Counted from the stretch's first letter, positions 7,026 through 14,747 are shown. The stretch is DNA of 64,000 nt from AG25 sp035517615 (GCA_035517615.1 DATIYM010000065.1:1-64000), one strand, 5' to 3'. Notes: generated by a model from the sequence alone, not told the origin. Program-made: numbers and translations.

Positions 7026-7987
7026 GCGCTTCTCTCCATCGCGCGCTCGAAGCGCGCGCTGATCAGCTGGCCGATGAGAGCGTCGATGTCCTTGGCGCCC
7101 TTGCACGATGGCGCGAAGGCATTGACGGGCAAGCCCTCGCTGGATGCCTGCGCGAACTGCGTGCACTGACGCACGACCGCGTCCGACAGGAACTCGCGAT
7201 AGTGCGTTTCCAGCGCCGCCTTGGCCTCCCGCGCGATCCGGGTCGTGGGGTTGTATTGATTGATAATGATCAGGATCCGCTGCAGCCGGTGGTTCAGATC
7301 GTCCTCGAGTTGGCCCAGGGTCTCGAACAGCAATTTGAGACCGTGAAACGACAGGAAATCCGGGAGCACCGGGACGAGCAAGTCATCGGTGGCCATCAGC
7401 GCGTTGAGGTTCAGGAGCCCGAAGGAAGGCGGGGCATCCATGACGATGAACTCGTAGCGGTCTGACACGCGGGCGAGGGCCCGCTGGAGCTTGTACTCCC
7501 GCCCGGCCATCGGCATGAGGCTGATGTCAATCGTCGTCATCCGCAGGTTGGCCGGGACCACATCGAACTCCGCGAGCGCGGTCGGCACGATCACATCTTC
7601 GATCGGGGCCCCGCCTACCATGGCGTCGAATACCGTGCGCTCGAGGTTCTCACCGGCGAGGCCCAGATGCTGGGTCGCGTGCCCCTGCGAATCGAGGTCG
7701 ATCAAGAGCACCCGGTGGCCCAGTTCCGCGAGCCGGTAGGCATAGGCCACGGAAAGGCTGGTCTTGCCGGTGCCACCCTTGAAGTTCAGGAACAGCTGGC
7801 GGCGCAGCGGCTCGCGGCCGGGGTAGCAGCCCAATACTCTGCGGTACGCCGACAGGTGTCGCGGCTGGTAGGAGTCGGGTCCGCCGCCCAGTGGTTTCAG
7901 CTCGGGCAACTTATCGGCGTCGGTGAGCAGCGTGTCGGTGAGCCCTAGGAGCTTGGCAAAGTGCCTGCGCTGGTACTGGATATCCAC
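7022..7987 (-). CDS. ParA-family positioning ATPase (PomZ/McdA-like)
   Basis: The 321-residue protein has an N-terminal extension of ~65 residues with a possible helix-turn-helix-like part (FAKLLGLTDTLL ... RHLSAYRRVLG), then the deviant Walker A FKGGTGKTS with both signature lysines, LLIDLDSQGHATQHLG, and VMDAPPSFG (Walker B). Such ATPases dimerise on ATP, bind DNA non-specifically and position a cargo when a partner stimulates hydrolysis. No ParB gene or obvious parS is nearby; the flanking genes encode two coiled-coil proteins instead. The GTG start overlaps the stop of the upstream HEAT gene (TAGTG), so the three genes are translationally coupled. An alternative reading is a type Ia partition ATPase of mobile origin. 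Confidence 0.85.
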   Translation of the reverse strand: MDIQYQRRHFAKLLGLTDTLLTDADKLPELKPLGGGPDSYQPRHLSAYRRVLGCYPGREPLRRQLFLNFKGGTGKTSLSVAYAYRLAELGHRVLLIDLDSQGHATQHLGLAGENLERTVFDAMVGGAPIEDVIVPTALAEFDVVPANLRMTTIDISLMPMAGREYKLQRALARVSDRYEFIVMDAPPSFGLLNLNALMATDDLLVPVLPDFLSFHGLKLLFETLGQLEDDLNHRLQRILIIINQYNPTTRIAREAKAALETHYREFLSDAVVRQCTQFAQASSEGLPVNAFAPSCKGAKDIDALIGQLISARFERAMERSA

Positions 7988-9096
7988 TAGGACGCTCGCT
8001 GCACGATGCCGGTCTCCGTGGCCCTTGCGTCTTGGGCGCGAAGAATCCGAAGGACGATGCGGCGCACCTGGGGGTCGGGATCACCGGTGAGCGGTTCGAG
8101 GAGCGGCCGCAGCGCGAGCCCACGCGCCGCGGCGGCTGCGAGCACCGCGCGGCGCCGAACGTGGGGGTTGGCGTCGGCGATCCCCCACCGGATGTGGGGC
8201 TCGAGCCGCGCCGGGTCCCGTTGCAGCAGTTTGCCGAGTGCGTGGTACGCCGCGGCGCGCACGTTCGGATCTTCCGCGGTGGCCCAGGGGCGAACAGCGT
8301 AGAATGCCTCTTCCCCGCCACGGCGGCCGAGACGGAGCAGCAGATCCACCTGGTCCTGGGGGCGCTCCGCCGCCGCCAGTGCCGCGACCAAATCGTCCGC
8401 CGGGGGACGCTCCGGCGTCACCGCGGCGGCATCGGGCTCTGGGAGCTCCAGCATCTGTGGTGGGGCAGTCGCGTGGTCGAGCTGCTCGCGCAGGGCGGCC
8501 TCGCGGCGTTCTCCCAGGGCGTTGTCCCGTTCGAGGTCCAAGAGGGCGCGGCGCAGGCTGGCGATGAACTCGGCAAGATCTACGGCTTCGGTGTCGCCGT
8601 GGCGCACGGAGCGTTGCCACTCGACCACCCGCGTGAGCAGGGTCTCGCGAGATGCCACCAGCTCGTCCACGCGCGCTCGCAGCTGCGCGGTCGTCTGTTC
8701 GCTGCCGGCGATACGCTCCCGGGCGGCAGCCACTTCCCGCCGCAAGCGCACCAGCTCTTGCGCGTCGTCCTTCGCCTCTGACTCAAAGAGATGTCCCTGC
8801 AGTTTGGCCCGCAGCGCCTCGGAGTGTTCCAGTCGCCGGTGGAGGGCCGCGACCTCCTCACGGGCCTGGGCGACCTCGTCCTGGAGCAGGCTGAGACGCT
8901 GAGTCTCGCCGACCTCGCGCGCCGCGGCCTCGGCGAGCCGGACGCGGGCCAAGTCCGCTTCGGCGCGTGCCTCGTCGAGCGCGCCGCGCAATTGCTCCAG
9001 CCGGCACTCGAGCAGTACGGTCCGGTCCGAGCCGGCGGGGGGGCTAGGGCGCGGAGCCGTTACGCCTTCTCGCAGGGCAGAACCATGTGTCATCAC
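7987..9096 (-). CDS. Coiled-coil and HEAT-repeat protein (PomY-like architecture)
   Basis: This 369-residue protein is the first gene of the ParA operon. After a Pro-rich start, residues ~25-220 form a coiled coil with few breaks. A short acidic/Pro linker (~220-245) leads into a C-terminal alpha-solenoid of about four HEAT-like repeats (for example EDPNVRAAAYHALGKLLQRD, DANPHVRRRAVLAAAAARG, DPDPQVRRIVLRILRAQD). GTG 9096 or ATG 9093 could start it. A coiled coil followed by HEAT repeats beside a ParA ATPase is the layout of Myxococcus PomY, although the long Pro-rich tail of PomY is absent. No catalytic motif is visible, so a scaffold or partner role is inferred. Confidence 0.72.
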   Translation of the reverse strand: MMTHGSALREGVTAPRPSPPAGSDRTVLLECRLEQLRGALDEARAEADLARVRLAEAAAREVGETQRLSLLQDEVAQAREEVAALHRRLEHSEALRAKLQGHLFESEAKDDAQELVRLRREVAAARERIAGSEQTTAQLRARVDELVASRETLLTRVVEWQRSVRHGDTEAVDLAEFIASLRRALLDLERDNALGERREAALREQLDHATAPPQMLELPEPDAAAVTPERPPADDLVAALAAAERPQDQVDLLLRLGRRGGEEAFYAVRPWATAEDPNVRAAAYHALGKLLQRDPARLEPHIRWGIADANPHVRRRAVLAAAAARGLALRPLLEPLTGDPDPQVRRIVLRILRAQDARATETGIVQRAS

Positions 9097-9159
9097 TATA
9101 GCAAAACAGGCCAGTCCGCGAAACCCGTGAAGTCCTAGTCACGTCCCCTGAACCGGGCC

Positions 9160-9252
9160 CACCAGCCAGGCAGGATGCATTTCCTGACCTCGGCCCCCCT
9201 TCTCCAGAGGACCGGGGTCCCGGACACACCAACCAGGCAGGGAATACATTCC
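9160..9252. repeat. Imperfect direct repeat upstream of the ParA operon
   Basis: CACCAGCCAGGCAGGATGCATTTCC-like sequence at 9160-9184 recurs at 9227-9252 as CACCAACCAGGCAGG followed by GAATACATTCC. The second copy ends in a short palindrome, GGAATacATTCC. The pair lies in the 180-bp gap between the operon start at 9096 and the next gene. It could be an operator or a ParA-system centromere-like site, but two copies are weak evidence. The rest of this gap holds no recognisable gene. Confidence 0.4.
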
Positions 9253-9299
9253 ATTCGTGCGCCTGCTCGACATCAATAATGAACGGACCAGCTGCCGGA

Positions 9300-9354
9300 C
9301 CGCCGGCGCATGTCGCGCCCGCAGGTCAGCCGCGGCAGCCGCAGGTCGTTAGGC
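9300..9354 (+). other. attC right-half remnant preceding a DinB-like cassette
   Basis: CAGCCGCGGCAGCCGCAGGTC is followed by GTTAGGC at 9348-9354, matching the right half (L box plus right core) of the attC sites in the main array, which end in CAGCCGCAGGCCGTTAGGC. No matching left core is visible upstream; the left limit is approximate. Together with the left-half remnant at 9819 it frames the DinB gene as one more, separated, integron cassette. Confidence 0.6.
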
Positions 9355-9359
9355 GACTG

Positions 9360-9824
9360 GTGCTCGCCAGGCAACTGATTCGAGAGCTTGAGCGCACGAG
9401 AGACGAGACGCTGAAGTGTTTTTCTCTCGACGATCAGGATCTGGCCCGCCGGTACGCTCCCGACAAATGGTCGGTGAGGTATATCCTGCACCATCTCGCC
9501 GACAGCGAGACCGTATCCCTCGACCGCATCCAGCGAATACTGAGCGAGCCTCGGCCGACTCTTCCCGTCATGGAGCAAGACGCGTGGGCGCAGGCCCTCG
9601 ACTATTCGCACGCGCCGCTGTCAATCGCTCGGGGGGTGTACGAATCGGTTCGTAACGCCATCATCTATCATGTCGGCGCACATTATGACCAAAGAGGTCA
9701 TCTGGAGTGGGTGCATAGTGTGGACGGGGTACGGACACTGCGCGATGAATTCGAGAAGGTAGCGGCACACAATGAGAATCACCTGCGGCAAGTCCGGTTG
9801 GCGCTGGGCGGCCCAGCCGCCTGA
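9360..9824 (+). CDS. DinB-like four-helix protein (cassette gene)
   Basis: From GTG 9360, six bases after the attC core, the protein has 154 residues: LARQLIRELERTRDETLKCF, then YAPDKWSVRYILHHLADSET with the metal-binding His, and VAAHNENHLRQVRLAL at the end. This is the DinB/YfiT-like superfamily, often metal-dependent thiol S-transferases or damage-inducible proteins of unknown substrate. A longer reading from ATG 9279 would translate through the attC half site and is unlikely. Its TGA stop lies in the attC-like GCCTGAC, as for the gene ending at 3806. Confidence 0.75.
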   Translation: MLARQLIRELERTRDETLKCFSLDDQDLARRYAPDKWSVRYILHHLADSETVSLDRIQRILSEPRPTLPVMEQDAWAQALDYSHAPLSIARGVYESVRNAIIYHVGAHYDQRGHLEWVHSVDGVRTLRDEFEKVAAHNENHLRQVRLALGGPAA

Positions 9825-9840
9825 CAAGCGGCGTGATGCC
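9819..9840 (+). other. attC left-half remnant after the DinB gene
   Basis: GCCTGAC (9819-9825) followed by AAGCGGCGTGATGCC resembles the left half of an attC site with one change in the core (GCCTAAC). No right half follows before the next gene at 9849. It contains the stop codon of the DinB gene and marks the last sign of cassette structure in the window. Confidence 0.5.
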
Positions 9841-9848
9841 TTCCCACG

Positions 9849-10460
9849 ATGAACCCCGCGAGCCCCGTACCGGATCAATCTCGACAGGCGATGAGAGGCC
9901 TCGCCGGCCTGCTCGACCGGATCACTCCCTGGTTGGTCGAGGTGGGCAGTTGGGTGTTCGGCGGATTGCTCGCGTTGAACCTCGTCGTCATTGCCGCCCT
10001 GATCACCGTCGGCCCAGCGGACGCTGCCGTACTGGTCGGCGTCGTCGCGTTTGCGTGCGCGCTCCCGCTGGACGTCACGGGTCTCTTGCTTCTCAGGTTG
10101 ATCAAGGACGTGAGAGACGTTCCCATCGACGATCTGACGCTTCAGGCGTTCCGGGAAGCTCAGTTTCCCAACATCGAGGCGTATTTCCCGGCGCGCCGCG
10201 ATCGCGAAGCGGTGAACCAGAGGCGCAGTCGGGTGATTCTGGGCTACACCGTGGTGATCGGCATACTAAGCTCGACGCTGACGTTGACGGGACTCACCGC
10301 CTCTCTGTGGCATATGGCACGTTGGGTGGCCGAGCTCTTCATCGCCACTACGGTCTTGAGCGCCGTCCTCCTGGTGGCCAGCATGGCCCACTCCCTTCCC
10401 CCCGAATCCGAGGCCGAGAAGGAGCTGAAACGTCGATTGGAAACGCAAGAACATGGCTGA
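9849..10460 (+). CDS. Unknown membrane protein with four predicted segments
   Basis: The 203-residue protein has two hydrophobic segments near residues 38-58 and 62-85 (VFGGLLALNLVVIAALITVG; AAVLVGVVAFACALPLDVTG), a soluble middle containing AQFPNIEAYFPARRDREAVNQRR, two more segments (VILGYTVVIGILSSTLTLTG; LFIATTVLSAVLLVASMA), and a charged C-terminal tail. I do not recognise the family. Its end overlaps the next gene by eight bases, so it is probably cotranscribed with the SRPBCC gene and the peroxiredoxin. Confidence 0.65.
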   Translation: MNPASPVPDQSRQAMRGLAGLLDRITPWLVEVGSWVFGGLLALNLVVIAALITVGPADAAVLVGVVAFACALPLDVTGLLLLRLIKDVRDVPIDDLTLQAFREAQFPNIEAYFPARRDREAVNQRRSRVILGYTVVIGILSSTLTLTGLTASLWHMARWVAELFIATTVLSAVLLVASMAHSLPPESEAEKELKRRLETQEHG

Positions 10461-10920
10461 GCCCACAATCACACAGACCCGTGGGGCGTTTTCGCTCGCC
10501 TGCTGCGCCCAGGTGAACGTTCACGCTCCGGCTGCGCGCATTTGGGCCATACTCACGGATGCGAACAGTTTTCCTCGCTGGAACTCGACGGTCACGAGCA
10601 TCGAGGGCGAGATTCGTGAGGGTGCGAAACTCCGGATTCACGTTCCCGACACCGACCGTACTTTCACGCCAACGGTATCCAACGTCGTGCCGAGCGCGCG
10701 CATGACGTGGTCGGGTGGATTCAGCCCGGTGTTCAAAGGGGTCCGTACGTTCGAGCTGCGGCCGCGCGATGACGGTTCGACCGATTTCACGCTGACCGAG
10801 CGTTTCAGCGGCTTGCTGATCCCGCTGGTCCGGCGGACCCTTCCGGATTTTGGCGTCGTCTTCGCGCGCTTCGTGAGCGACCTGCGACGCGAGGCGGAAC
10901 AGAGCGTGACTCGAGCATGA
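10453..10920 (+). CDS. SRPBCC family protein (polyketide cyclase/START-like)
   Basis: The 155-residue protein shows the SRPBCC opening VNVHAPAARIWAILTDANSF followed by PRWNSTV, a middle with GEIREGAKLRIHV and RMTWSGG, and the C-terminal helix pattern IPLVRRTLPDFGVVFARFV. Members are helix-grip proteins that bind hydrophobic ligands; this branch has no fixed reaction. It overlaps the upstream membrane-protein gene by eight bases and the following gene by ATGA, so the three form one operon. Confidence 0.82.
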   Translation: MAEPTITQTRGAFSLACCAQVNVHAPAARIWAILTDANSFPRWNSTVTSIEGEIREGAKLRIHVPDTDRTFTPTVSNVVPSARMTWSGGFSPVFKGVRTFELRPRDDGSTDFTLTERFSGLLIPLVRRTLPDFGVVFARFVSDLRREAEQSVTRA

Positions 10921-11531
10921 GTGAGCCTGCACCAAACATGGGCGCGACGGGAGTATCGCGTATATGTTACGGCATGACGCGCTCCTGCCTCTTGATCGTC
11001 GCGCTACTCGTTTCGGTCGGCTCACACCGAGCCGAGGCACAATCGCCCGCACCGCTCGGGGGCGGCGCCACGGCGCCGGATTTCACGCTTCCCGGCGCCA
11101 CGCGCTATGGCGTGCTCGCGCGGCCGATCCACCTCAGCGACTTTCGCGGCAAGATCGTCGTGCTGGCGTTCTTCTTCAAAGCACGAACCAAAGGCTGAAC
11201 GATTCAAATGCACGCGTACCGTGATCAGTACGCGACACTCTTCAAAAGCGGGCAGGACGTCGTTCTCGTCGCGATCAGCACGGACTCACCGGACACGCTC
11301 GCCGCGTGGGCGCGCGACGATCAATTCCAATTTTTGTTCGCGGGCGATACGGGGAGCGTGGTCGGCAAGCAGTACGGAGCCACGGCGCCGCGCTATGGAA
11401 TGGACAACCGCAATCTGTTCATCGTGGGACGCGACGGAAAAATCGCCTACCGCCAGGTGCCGTTCCGGGAGATCGATCCGAGTGCGTATACCGAAGTTGG
11501 AACGGCGATCGACTCACTCCTGAAACACTAG
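10917..11531 (+). CDS. AhpC/TSA peroxiredoxin with selenocysteine (UGA) at the peroxidatic site
   Basis: The reading frame is open from ATG 10917 to 11531 except for one in-frame TGA at 11196-11198. Before it are the thioredoxin-fold entry ATAPDFTLPGA and DFRGKIVVLAFFFKARTKG; after it TIQMHAYRDQYATLF, VVLVAISTDS and NLFIVGRDGKIAYR. In Cys homologues the position of this TGA holds the peroxidatic Cys (the PGCT-type motif of BCP-like proteins). Read as Sec, the protein has 204 residues (Sec94), a normal length. There is no other Cys after it, so a resolving partner must be external. A hairpin at 11213-11234 fits a bacterial SECIS. A signal sequence (MTRSCLLIVALLVSVGSHRA to EAQ) suggests export; ATG 10974 may be the true start. 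It would reduce peroxides outside the inner membrane. Confidence 0.85.
11213..11234 (+). promoter_or_regulatory. Candidate bacterial SECIS element
   Basis: CGCGTAC (11213-11219) and GTACGCG (11228-11234) form a perfect 7-bp stem with the 8-base loop CGTGATCA. The second loop base is G (11221), 22 bases after the TGA that ends at 11198. Published bacterial SECIS models ask for a stem-loop 16-37 bases downstream with a G in the first two loop positions, so the fit is good. It lies wholly in the coding region and would recruit SelB with Sec-tRNA. Confidence 0.75.
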
Positions 11532-12019
11532 TCCGTGGCGGTGGCGTGCGCGAGGGCCTGATCGATGTCCTGGTCCTCTCCCACACCTGTGTACGCCACC
11601 TTCCCCGCACTATCGAGAATCACGAGATATGACGTGGTGGGCGCCTGAAACGCGCGCACCGCATTGCCGCCCGAATCCCACACGAAGGGGAACGGCATCG
11701 GCCGCTCGACCAGGTGACGGCGCACTGACGCCGGGGTCTCGTTGACCGCCACTGCGACCGCGATGAAGCTGACGCGCTTGCCGTAGCGCTCGTGCGCCGC
11801 CTTCAGGCGCGGCTCCAATGCCTGGCAGCGCGGACACCAGGTGGCCCAGAACTCGATCAGCGCCGGTTTGTTGCCGATCAATTGCGCGAGGACTACGGGT
11901 TTGCCATCCAGATCCGCAACTGTAACGGCAGGCGGTTTCGTGCCGATTGGGAGCCCGACATCCTGGGCCCGGAGCGGCGCGCTCACCAGAAGACACGACA
12001 ACAGGGCCAGCGGCTTCAC
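11528..12019 (-). CDS. tlpA: TlpA/ResA-like thioredoxin, exported
   Basis: From GTG 12019 the protein has 163 residues: a signal sequence (KPLALLSCLLVSAPLRAQ), LPIGTKPPAVTVADLDGKPV, the active site FWATWCPRCQALEPRL (CPRC), and YLVILDSAGKVAYTGVG. Such proteins keep haem-binding or other periplasmic cysteines reduced, with electrons supplied by CcdA/DsbD. Its start overlaps the stop of a truncated ccdA 3' fragment (GTGA), the remains of a ccdA-tlpA operon; the intact ccdA is now 5 kb away at 17121-17816. Its stop shares the palindrome CTAG (11528-11531) with the stop of the convergent peroxiredoxin gene. Confidence 0.88.
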   Translation of the reverse strand: MKPLALLSCLLVSAPLRAQDVGLPIGTKPPAVTVADLDGKPVVLAQLIGNKPALIEFWATWCPRCQALEPRLKAAHERYGKRVSFIAVAVAVNETPASVRRHLVERPMPFPFVWDSGGNAVRAFQAPTTSYLVILDSAGKVAYTGVGEDQDIDQALAHATATD

Positions 12020-12114
12020 AGCACGTGCCGCATTTGAATGAAGGAGTACTCGGCCATTGCCAGTATTACGACGCCGGAGGCTTGCTTGATCCACGTCATC
12101 CAGAAGCCCGAGCG
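12010..12114 (-). pseudogene. Remnant of the ccdA 3' end (direct-repeat copy A)
   Basis: 12010-12103 matches 17115-17208 over 94 bp with seven mismatches and no gaps; weaker similarity runs to about 12114. The matched segment encodes the last ~30 residues of CcdA plus the first codons of tlpA. Only the C-terminal end of ccdA is present here, directly upstream of tlpA, so this is a leftover of an intact ccdA-tlpA junction. The stretch from here to 12180 holds no other recognisable gene. Confidence 0.85.
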
Positions 12115-12180
12115 CGACGAGCGTGCCGGAAAAGGGCCCCATTCAAGCATCCAGTGCTCCGGACGCTCGGCGCAGCGGGA

Positions 12181-13968
12181 TCAGTAGGCCTGATCCCACC
12201 GGACGGACAGGCGGATCGCCGCGCCGATGAGCCCGACCATGCTGTAGGTCTGTACGAAATTCCCCCATTGCTCGCGTGTCCGCGGGTCGATGTGCTCGGC
12301 CAAGAGACCATGGCGATTGCGGCATGAGAGGACGGTCTCGAACAGGGCGCGTGCCTCCTCCCGCCGCCCGAGGGCCGCGAGCGCGTTGATGTACCAGAAG
12401 GTGCAGACCAGGAAGGCGTTCTGGGGCGTCCCGAAATCATCGTCCTCCACGTAGCGGAACACGAAATCGCCCCGCCGCAACTCGCGTTCGACGGCGCGTA
12501 CCGTGGCGGCGAATCGCGGATCATCCTCGCTGAGGAATCCGAGCTCGCTCAGACGCAGCAAGCTCGCGTCCAGCGTTTCGCCGTCCATGGTGGCCACGAA
12601 ACTCGCCCGGTTCGGGTTCCAGGATCGGGCGCAGATCGCGTCGTGGAGGCGCGCCGCCTGCCCGCGCCAGTAGCGAGCGCGATCAGCAAGGCCCAGGTGC
12701 GCCGCGATCCGGGCCAGCCGGTCGCACCCGGCCCAGCACATCACGCCTGAAAACGTGTGCACGCGGGCGTGGCGACGCAGCTCCCAGATCCCGGCATCGG
12801 GCTGGTCGAACAGCCGCGCGGCGTGCTCGCCGAGCGCTTCGAGGTGAAGAAACAGGGCCTCGGTATCGCGCCGGACGAGCCGGCGATCGAAGAACACTTG
12901 CGTCGCCGCCAGGATGGCCGAGCCGTAGACATCATGCTGCACCTGCCCCGACGCCTGGTTGCCGATCCGCACCGGGCCCATGCCACGATAACCCGGCAGC
13001 GAATCCACCACGCGCTCGTCCGGCACGAGAGCCCCGTTGACGCCGTACACCGGCTGCAGGCGCCCGTCGTTCGCTCCGGCCACGACGTTGAGGATGTAGC
13101 TCAGATAGCGCTCCATGATGCGCGTCGCCCCCAGGCGGTTCAACGCGTTCACGACGAAGTACGCATCGCGCAACCAGCAATAGCGATAGTCCCAGTTGCG
13201 GCCGCTGCCCGCCGCTTCGGGAATCGAGGTGGTCAGCGCCGCGATGATCGCTCCCGTGTCTTCGAACACGTTGAGCTTCAAGGTGATCGCGGCCCGGATC
13301 ACGGCGTCCTGCCACTCGAAGGGGATAGCCAGGGAGCGCACCCATTCACGCCAGTACGCGGCCGTCTCCTCGAAGAAGCGCCGTCCGACCTCGGCCACGG
13401 CGCCCTGCAGGGTCTCATCGGGCCCGAGCAGCAGCGTCACAGTGTCGTCCAGGTAGAATGGGCTGTCGTCCCGGACGGCGGTGATCGACGCGTCGGTGGT
13501 GAGTCGCAAGACGACGTCGGTGCATAGGTAGCGAATGTGGTTCGAGCCCCAAGTCGTCTCAGCAAGACGGGCGCCGAAGTCGCGGGCGGGCCGCAGCCGC
13601 ACACGCAGGCGCGGGCTGCCGGCGATCCGGGCGACTCGCCGCACCAGCATCATGGGACAGAACACCCGACCGAACTGGATGAAGCGGGGCGCGAAGTCCG
13701 TGATCTCCACGCACCCGCCGGCGCGGTCGAACAGGCGGGTGACAACGATCGGCGTGTTGAACAGATATTCCTGTTCGTGCTGCACGCAGTCGACGAGCTC
13801 CACGGCAAAGAAGCCGAAGTCGCCGTCGCCAGCCCGCGCACGCAACAGGGAGCAGAACGCCGGGTCGCCGTCGAAGCGCGGAAAACAACCCCAGACGATT
13901 TCGCCTCCGGGGTCCACGAGCGCGCCGATCGTGCCATTGCCTATCAGCCCAAGATCGAGAGACGTCAT
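12181..13968 (-). CDS. Glycoside hydrolase family 15 protein (trehalase/glucoamylase-like)
   Basis: ATG 13968 overlaps the otsB stop as ATGA and gives 595 residues. The N-terminal trehalase-like domain shows LIGNGTIGALVDPGGEIVWG and PRFDGDPAFC; the (alpha/alpha)6 domain includes AAGSGRNWDYRYCWLRDAYF, the pattern holding the general-acid region of bacterial GH15 enzymes, then YGVNGALVPDERVVDSLPGY and GLLAEHIDPRTREQWGNFVQ near the end. Actinobacterial relatives hydrolyse trehalose or alpha-glucans. No signal peptide is seen, so it is cytoplasmic. As the third gene after otsA and otsB it may recycle trehalose or process a related glucan. Confidence 0.87.
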   Translation of the reverse strand: MTSLDLGLIGNGTIGALVDPGGEIVWGCFPRFDGDPAFCSLLRARAGDGDFGFFAVELVDCVQHEQEYLFNTPIVVTRLFDRAGGCVEITDFAPRFIQFGRVFCPMMLVRRVARIAGSPRLRVRLRPARDFGARLAETTWGSNHIRYLCTDVVLRLTTDASITAVRDDSPFYLDDTVTLLLGPDETLQGAVAEVGRRFFEETAAYWREWVRSLAIPFEWQDAVIRAAITLKLNVFEDTGAIIAALTTSIPEAAGSGRNWDYRYCWLRDAYFVVNALNRLGATRIMERYLSYILNVVAGANDGRLQPVYGVNGALVPDERVVDSLPGYRGMGPVRIGNQASGQVQHDVYGSAILAATQVFFDRRLVRRDTEALFLHLEALGEHAARLFDQPDAGIWELRRHARVHTFSGVMCWAGCDRLARIAAHLGLADRARYWRGQAARLHDAICARSWNPNRASFVATMDGETLDASLLRLSELGFLSEDDPRFAATVRAVERELRRGDFVFRYVEDDDFGTPQNAFLVCTFWYINALAALGRREEARALFETVLSCRNRHGLLAEHIDPRTREQWGNFVQTYSMVGLIGAAIRLSVRWDQAY

Positions 13969-14747
13969 CGCCCCGCCTCCCATCGTGCCTGCTCCAGCCA
14001 GCGCTGCACGGCCCGCACGTCCCGCAACCGCCAGCGGGCCGTGGTCGGTCCGGGCCCCACCTTCACCGAGTAGCCGTGGAGGCGGTTCACGGTAGCGAAT
14101 CCGTGTTCGTCAGTGGCGTCATCACCCACGAACACCGGCATTCGACCCCGAAACGGCTCCTCGGCCATGAACTCGAGCACCGCCACGCCCTTGTCCTTTC
14201 CCGCGGGCTTCAGCTCCACCACCCGCTTGCCCGTCTGGATCGTGTACCGCGCGCCCAACTGCGCCAGCATGGAGCGCACGAGTCGATGGGCGTAGCCGGC
14301 CAGGTACGGCACCCGACGGTAATGCAGGGCTAGCGAGAGCCCCTTATCCTCAAGCAGGAGCCCCGGCCGGCGAGCGACGGCTTCACCCAGCCGTCGACGG
14401 GCCCAGTCGAGCTCCCCAGAGGAAACCGGGTGACGGGATATCCGTCCTCGGGCGTCGCGCCGCTCGATGCCGTGCTGCCCGGTCGCGGGGAGGCGGATAC
14501 CGGGAAAGAGGCTGTCAACGTCGGCGAGCGAGCGGCCGCTGATCAACGCCACGGCACCGCCGACGTGGCGATACAACCCCTTCACGAGCCGCCGGAGCGT
14601 CGGATCGGGCCGCGCGCTCCCCGGCGAGTCGGCGATATCCATCAGCGTGCCATCGAGGTCGAGAAAGTAGGCCCAGTCCCTCTGGGGGGCCGACAGCAGA
14701 ATCGGACGTCGCGCCCGACGAACGGGTTGCACGGCATGGCAGGTCAT
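13965..14747 (-). CDS. otsB: Trehalose-6-phosphate phosphatase
   Basis: HAD-superfamily enzyme of 260 residues. Motif I is DLDGTL (nucleophile and acid Asp), motif II ISGRS, a Lys region GKRVVELKPAGKDKG, and motif IV FVGDDATDEHGF, the usual OtsB signature. It removes phosphate from trehalose-6-phosphate to give trehalose, an osmotic and desiccation protectant. Its start overlaps the otsA stop by ATGA and its stop overlaps the GH15 start, so the three are coupled. The N terminus has an extra basic stretch (VQPVRRARRPI) before the core. Confidence 0.93.
   Translation of the reverse strand: MTCHAVQPVRRARRPILLSAPQRDWAYFLDLDGTLMDIADSPGSARPDPTLRRLVKGLYRHVGGAVALISGRSLADVDSLFPGIRLPATGQHGIERRDARGRISRHPVSSGELDWARRRLGEAVARRPGLLLEDKGLSLALHYRRVPYLAGYAHRLVRSMLAQLGARYTIQTGKRVVELKPAGKDKGVAVLEFMAEEPFRGRMPVFVGDDATDEHGFATVNRLHGYSVKVGPGPTTARWRLRDVRAVQRWLEQARWEAGR

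Noticed and set aside
9279..9359. N-terminal extension of the DinB gene from ATG 9279
   Set aside because: It would translate through the attC half site and adds a Pro/Ala-rich segment not typical of the family. GTG 9360 fits the domain.
11528..12142. tlpA starting upstream of 12019
   Set aside because: The extra residues are an out-of-frame reading of the ccdA 3' remnant. The signal sequence begins at GTG 12019.
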